A stretch of DNA of 17,565 nucleotides. Origin: Alistipes sp. Lineage in GTDB: Bacteria > Bacteroidota > Bacteroidia > Bacteroidales > Rikenellaceae. The stretch lies in assembly GCA_028691095.1 (NCBI GenBank), contig JAQUZZ010000001.1:1-17565 (forward strand), read 5' to 3'. The notes beneath the pieces are model-generated. The model did no database searches, was not told where the DNA came from, and was given only the letters and a program-made list of their open reading frames with translations. Positions 15,150-17,565 of this stretch are shown piece after piece; the first letter of the stretch is position 1, and each line of letters opens with the position of its first letter. Position numbers and translations under genes: made by a program.

Positions 15150-16403
15150 ATGAAGAGAAGAGACTTTCTGAAATCCATGGCAGGGATGGCCGCACTCACC
15201 ATCATTCCGCGTCATGTACTGGGAGGTACGCGCTACACGGCGCCAAGCGACCAACTCACCAAGGGGATCATCGGAGTCGGTGGCATGGGACGAGGACATT
15301 ACGGCTATGCCGGAACGCGTCTGGTGGCCATCTGCGACGTCGACAAGAACCATCTGGAGGCCGGACAGCAACTGGCCAACGAGAAGTTGGCAACCTACTC
15401 GGATTACCGGAAACTGATTGACGACCCCAACGTCGACATCGTTCACATCGCAACCCCACCCCACTGGCACGGATTAATGGCCGTAGACGCAGCCCGCGCC
15501 GGCAAGGATATTTGGTGTGAGAAACCCATGACCCGCACCATCGGAGAGGGCAAACGGGTTATGGAAGCCATCAAACAGAACGGCAACATCTTCCGACTCA
15601 ACACGTGGTTCCGTTTTGCCGACACCTTCTACGGCATGAACACCACCGTCTATAAAGTCAAAAAGCTGGTAGACAGCGGTATGCTCGGATGGCCGCTCAA
15701 AGTGACCATCAGCAAGCACACCGGTTTCAACTGGAAATTTTTCTGGGTAGGACAGGAGAAGCTTGAAGAGCAAAAGGTTCCCGCAGAGTTGGATTACGAT
15801 ATGTGGCTCGGGCCGGCACCCTATAAACCCTACAACGCCCACCGTGTGCATCAAACCTTCCGCGGTTACTGGGATTACGACGGTGGAGGTCTGGGAGACA
15901 TGGGACAACACTACATCGACCCCGTACAGTATATGTTGGGCAAGGATGGCACCAGCCCCATCTCGGTGGAGATCGACGCACCCCAGCAGCACCCCGATGC
16001 CGTAGGTACATGGCGCAAAATCGAGTATACCTATGACGACGGATGCAAGATCATTCTCTATGGCGAAGACAACGGCAATCCGAACGACGCCTACATCGAA
16101 GGGCCCAACGGCAAGGTGTATCCCAACTTCCAACGCGACATTCCCGATTGGGAGCGCAAATTAGCGGAGTTTCCCGATCCCCTGCCTCAGCAAACCGATT
16201 TTCTGGAGTGTGTCCGCACCCGACAGAAATTTGCGCTTAATGAGCAGAACGGCTTCCGCTCCTCGACCATTGTCAATATGGGAATCGTGGCGTTGCGCCT
16301 GAACCGTTCGCTGAAGTTCGATCCGCAGAAGTTGATTTTCGTTGACGACGATGCCGCCAACCGACTGATCGACCAGCCGATGCGTGCTCCTTGGGCGTTC
16401 TAA
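15150..16403 (+). CDS. Secreted Gfo/Idh/MocA family NAD(P)-dependent oxidoreductase, Tat-type leader
   Basis: 417 residues. The N-terminus MKRRDFLKSMAGMAALT is a twin-arginine export signal of the kind common in Bacteroidota members of this family. A Rossmann dinucleotide-binding loop follows (IIGVGGMGRGHYG), then AICDVDKNH and IATPPHWHGLMAVDAARAGK. The family motif EKPM is at Glu124-Pro126 with catalytic-type Lys125. GGGLGDMGQHYIDPVQYML carries His254, matching the active-site His of the C-terminal alpha/beta domain. Such enzymes oxidise or epimerise sugars, cyclitols or glycoside units; the substrate cannot be told. Similar secreted members often sit beside 3-keto-glycoside hydrolase (DUF1080) genes, and the helical-repeat gene 99 nt downstream may be such a partner. 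No cofactor-specific residue is decisive. Confidence 0.92.
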   Translation: MKRRDFLKSMAGMAALTIIPRHVLGGTRYTAPSDQLTKGIIGVGGMGRGHYGYAGTRLVAICDVDKNHLEAGQQLANEKLATYSDYRKLIDDPNVDIVHIATPPHWHGLMAVDAARAGKDIWCEKPMTRTIGEGKRVMEAIKQNGNIFRLNTWFRFADTFYGMNTTVYKVKKLVDSGMLGWPLKVTISKHTGFNWKFFWVGQEKLEEQKVPAELDYDMWLGPAPYKPYNAHRVHQTFRGYWDYDGGGLGDMGQHYIDPVQYMLGKDGTSPISVEIDAPQQHPDAVGTWRKIEYTYDDGCKIILYGEDNGNPNDAYIEGPNGKVYPNFQRDIPDWERKLAEFPDPLPQQTDFLECVRTRQKFALNEQNGFRSSTIVNMGIVALRLNRSLKFDPQKLIFVDDDAANRLIDQPMRAPWAF

Positions 16404-16426
16404 GGTCACCGATCCCTTTTTCCACA

Positions 16427-16441
16427 GTATATGCGATATAC
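16427..16441 (+). repeat. Palindrome GTATAT-GCG-ATATAC between oxidoreductase and helical-repeat genes
   Basis: GTATAT (16427-16432) and ATATAC (16436-16441) are perfect complements around GCG, an operator-like shape. It lies 50 nt before the chosen start codon of the helical-repeat gene, in a 90-nt gap that lacks a clear -7 box. Confidence 0.4.
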
Positions 16442-16464
16442 CGATGCGTCTATTGCGAATAAAA

Positions 16465-16478
16465 CACAGGGTGCTTAA
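16465..16478 (+). repeat. Dyad motif CAC-N3-GTGCTTAA before the helical-repeat gene
   Basis: CAC (16465-16467) and GTG (16471-16473) flank AGG, followed by CTTAA. It is the weakest of the four dyads, but its right half is identical to the others. An alternative local hairpin, GGGTG (16469-16473) with CACCC (16480-16484), overlaps it. Confidence 0.4.
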
Positions 16479-16490
16479 TCACCCCCATGA

Positions 16491-17565
16491 ATGAATATCA
16501 CGATGAAAAAAATCATATTGTTACTGGCGGCCGTCCTGATGGTGTGCGGCAACAGTTTTGCCCAATCGGCAGCCAATCGAACTTGGAAGACCAAGGTCTC
16601 CGATGCCTTGGCGCTGTTTCCGGCTCCCGATGCGGCGGAGTATAACCGTCTGATGGGCGACTTGGTGTCGACCGGTGCCGACGGCGTCAAAATGTTAGTG
16701 GAGATGTTGGACAACACCAACAATGCTCCGGTGTGCTACGCCCTGTCGGGGTGGGCCAATTTTGTAAGTCAGAATCCGCAGGGTCGCGACACCTTTGTAG
16801 CGGGAATCTTGAACGGTCTGGAGCAACAGGCCAAGGATCCGAAGCAAGCTCCGGTTGCCGTGTTCTACATCTCGCTGCTGCAACGTTGTGCCGTCGACGA
16901 CCATACGATCGAGGTCTTGGCCTCCCTGATGGATCATGCCGAGTTGAGCTCTCCGGCACTGAACGCCATGGTCAGCTTGGGTGGAGCCAAAGTCCAAAAG
17001 CTGATTGCAGAGGCCTTCTTGGCCGGCAAAGGCAATAAAGTACAACTCGCCAAAGCCGTGGGAGATGTCGATGCCGCCAAGGCCGACCCCAAAGTGGAGG
17101 CAGCGCTGATCGCCCAGTTAGGTACCGATCCCGTGCTGAATCAAACCCTCTACTACGCGTTGTCGAAGACCGGCACCGTGGCCTCGTTGCCCGTTCTGCG
17201 CAATGCAGCCTCCAAAGTGGGTTTTGAAGGCGAAAGCACCAATGCGACCGACTCTTATATCATGTTAATCAAGCGACTCTATCGCGAAGGATTGGTCAAA
17301 GAGGCGACGGCCGAGGCCTCACGTCTCCAGAAACTCTGCAAGAAAGAGGGCCCGGAGCACGCACGCATCGCCGCCATGGAGGTATTGCTCTCCTATCAAG
17401 GGGAACGGATGATCGGGACGGTGGTCAAAGCCATGGAAGACCCCAGCCGACTCTACCGCAACAGCATGTTGAACTTCACCCAAGGCCTGGCCTCGCCTGA
17501 CGCCTTGAACGAAGCGCTGCTATCGGCCCTGCCCAAACTCAAGAGTGAAGAGGCGCAGACCGACG
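16491..17565 (+). CDS. Secreted HEAT-like alpha-helical repeat protein, 5' part only
   Basis: The frame is open to the window edge, giving 358 codons. A type I signal peptide (MKKIILLLAAVLMVCG, cleavage near SFA-QS) is followed by paired amphipathic helices rich in Ala and Leu, such as GVKMLVEMLDNTNNAPVCYALSG broken into repeat-like units, VEAALIAQLGTDP and ARIAAMEVLLSYQ. The spacing resembles HEAT or armadillo repeats. No catalytic motif is visible in this part. Two in-frame starts exist: ATG 16491 (MNITMKKII) and ATG 16503 (MKKII). I chose the first because the upstream GTGCTTA motif then sits 13 nt away, as at the SIMPL gene, but the second is equally good for signal-peptide shape. Large Bacteroidota proteins with HEAT repeats before DUF1080 domains exist beside Gfo/Idh/MocA genes, so a DUF1080 C-terminus is my guess. 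Confidence 0.75.
   Translation, partial: MNITMKKIILLLAAVLMVCGNSFAQSAANRTWKTKVSDALALFPAPDAAEYNRLMGDLVSTGADGVKMLVEMLDNTNNAPVCYALSGWANFVSQNPQGRDTFVAGILNGLEQQAKDPKQAPVAVFYISLLQRCAVDDHTIEVLASLMDHAELSSPALNAMVSLGGAKVQKLIAEAFLAGKGNKVQLAKAVGDVDAAKADPKVEAALIAQLGTDPVLNQTLYYALSKTGTVASLPVLRNAASKVGFEGESTNATDSYIMLIKRLYREGLVKEATAEASRLQKLCKKEGPEHARIAAMEVLLSYQGERMIGTVVKAMEDPSRLYRNSMLNFTQGLASPDALNEALLSALPKLKSEEAQTD

Noticed and set aside
16487..16650. Short ORF starting at ATG 16487 in another frame
   Set aside because: It overlaps the signal-peptide gene, lacks any domain, and stops early. The overlapping frame has a clear signal peptide and stays open to the window edge.

Overview
The window looks like a chromosomal segment from a member of the Bacteroidota, most likely the order Bacteroidales. 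Three things point there: gene content (a MurNAc transporter of the DUF5009 type, a golvesin-domain amidase, a secreted Gfo/Idh/MocA oxidoreductase), the near absence of Shine-Dalgarno sequences, and a TAnnTTTG-type -7 box (TATCTTTG) in front of the efflux operon. The genus cannot be settled from the sequence alone. All recognised genes lie on the + strand, and no transposase, integrase, rRNA, complete tRNA or CRISPR array is visible.

Region 1 (1-6844) is a peptidoglycan-salvage cluster. It holds the 3' part of a sodium:solute symporter, a 994-residue secreted N-acetylmuramoyl-L-alanine amidase with an inserted golvesin-like domain, then a MurNAc transporter (murT-like), a sugar kinase (murK-like) and MurNAc-6-phosphate etherase (murQ). 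The last three match the order of the MurNAc uptake cluster described in Tannerella forsythia. The likely flow is periplasmic cleavage of peptide from glycan, MurNAc import, phosphorylation, and conversion to GlcNAc-6-P.

Region 2 (6845-7850) is surE, a nucleotidase, behind a 220-nt leader full of overlapping inverted repeats. Region 3 (7851-14135) is a complete RND tripartite efflux operon: adaptor lipoprotein, inner-membrane pump and outer-membrane channel lipoprotein. It has a recognisable promoter, a structured leader, an unusually strong hairpin between pump and channel genes, and an excellent intrinsic terminator. No adjacent transcriptional regulator is present.

Region 4 (14136-17565) holds a membrane-anchored SIMPL-domain protein with its own terminator, a Tat-type secreted Gfo/Idh/MocA oxidoreductase, and the 5' part of a secreted alpha-helical, HEAT-like protein that runs off the window.

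No wholly new system is evident. The most interesting non-gene signals are a short dyad, consensus GCAC-N3-GTGCTTA, placed just upstream of four start codons in unrelated operons, and the possible mutually exclusive stem-loops before surE.
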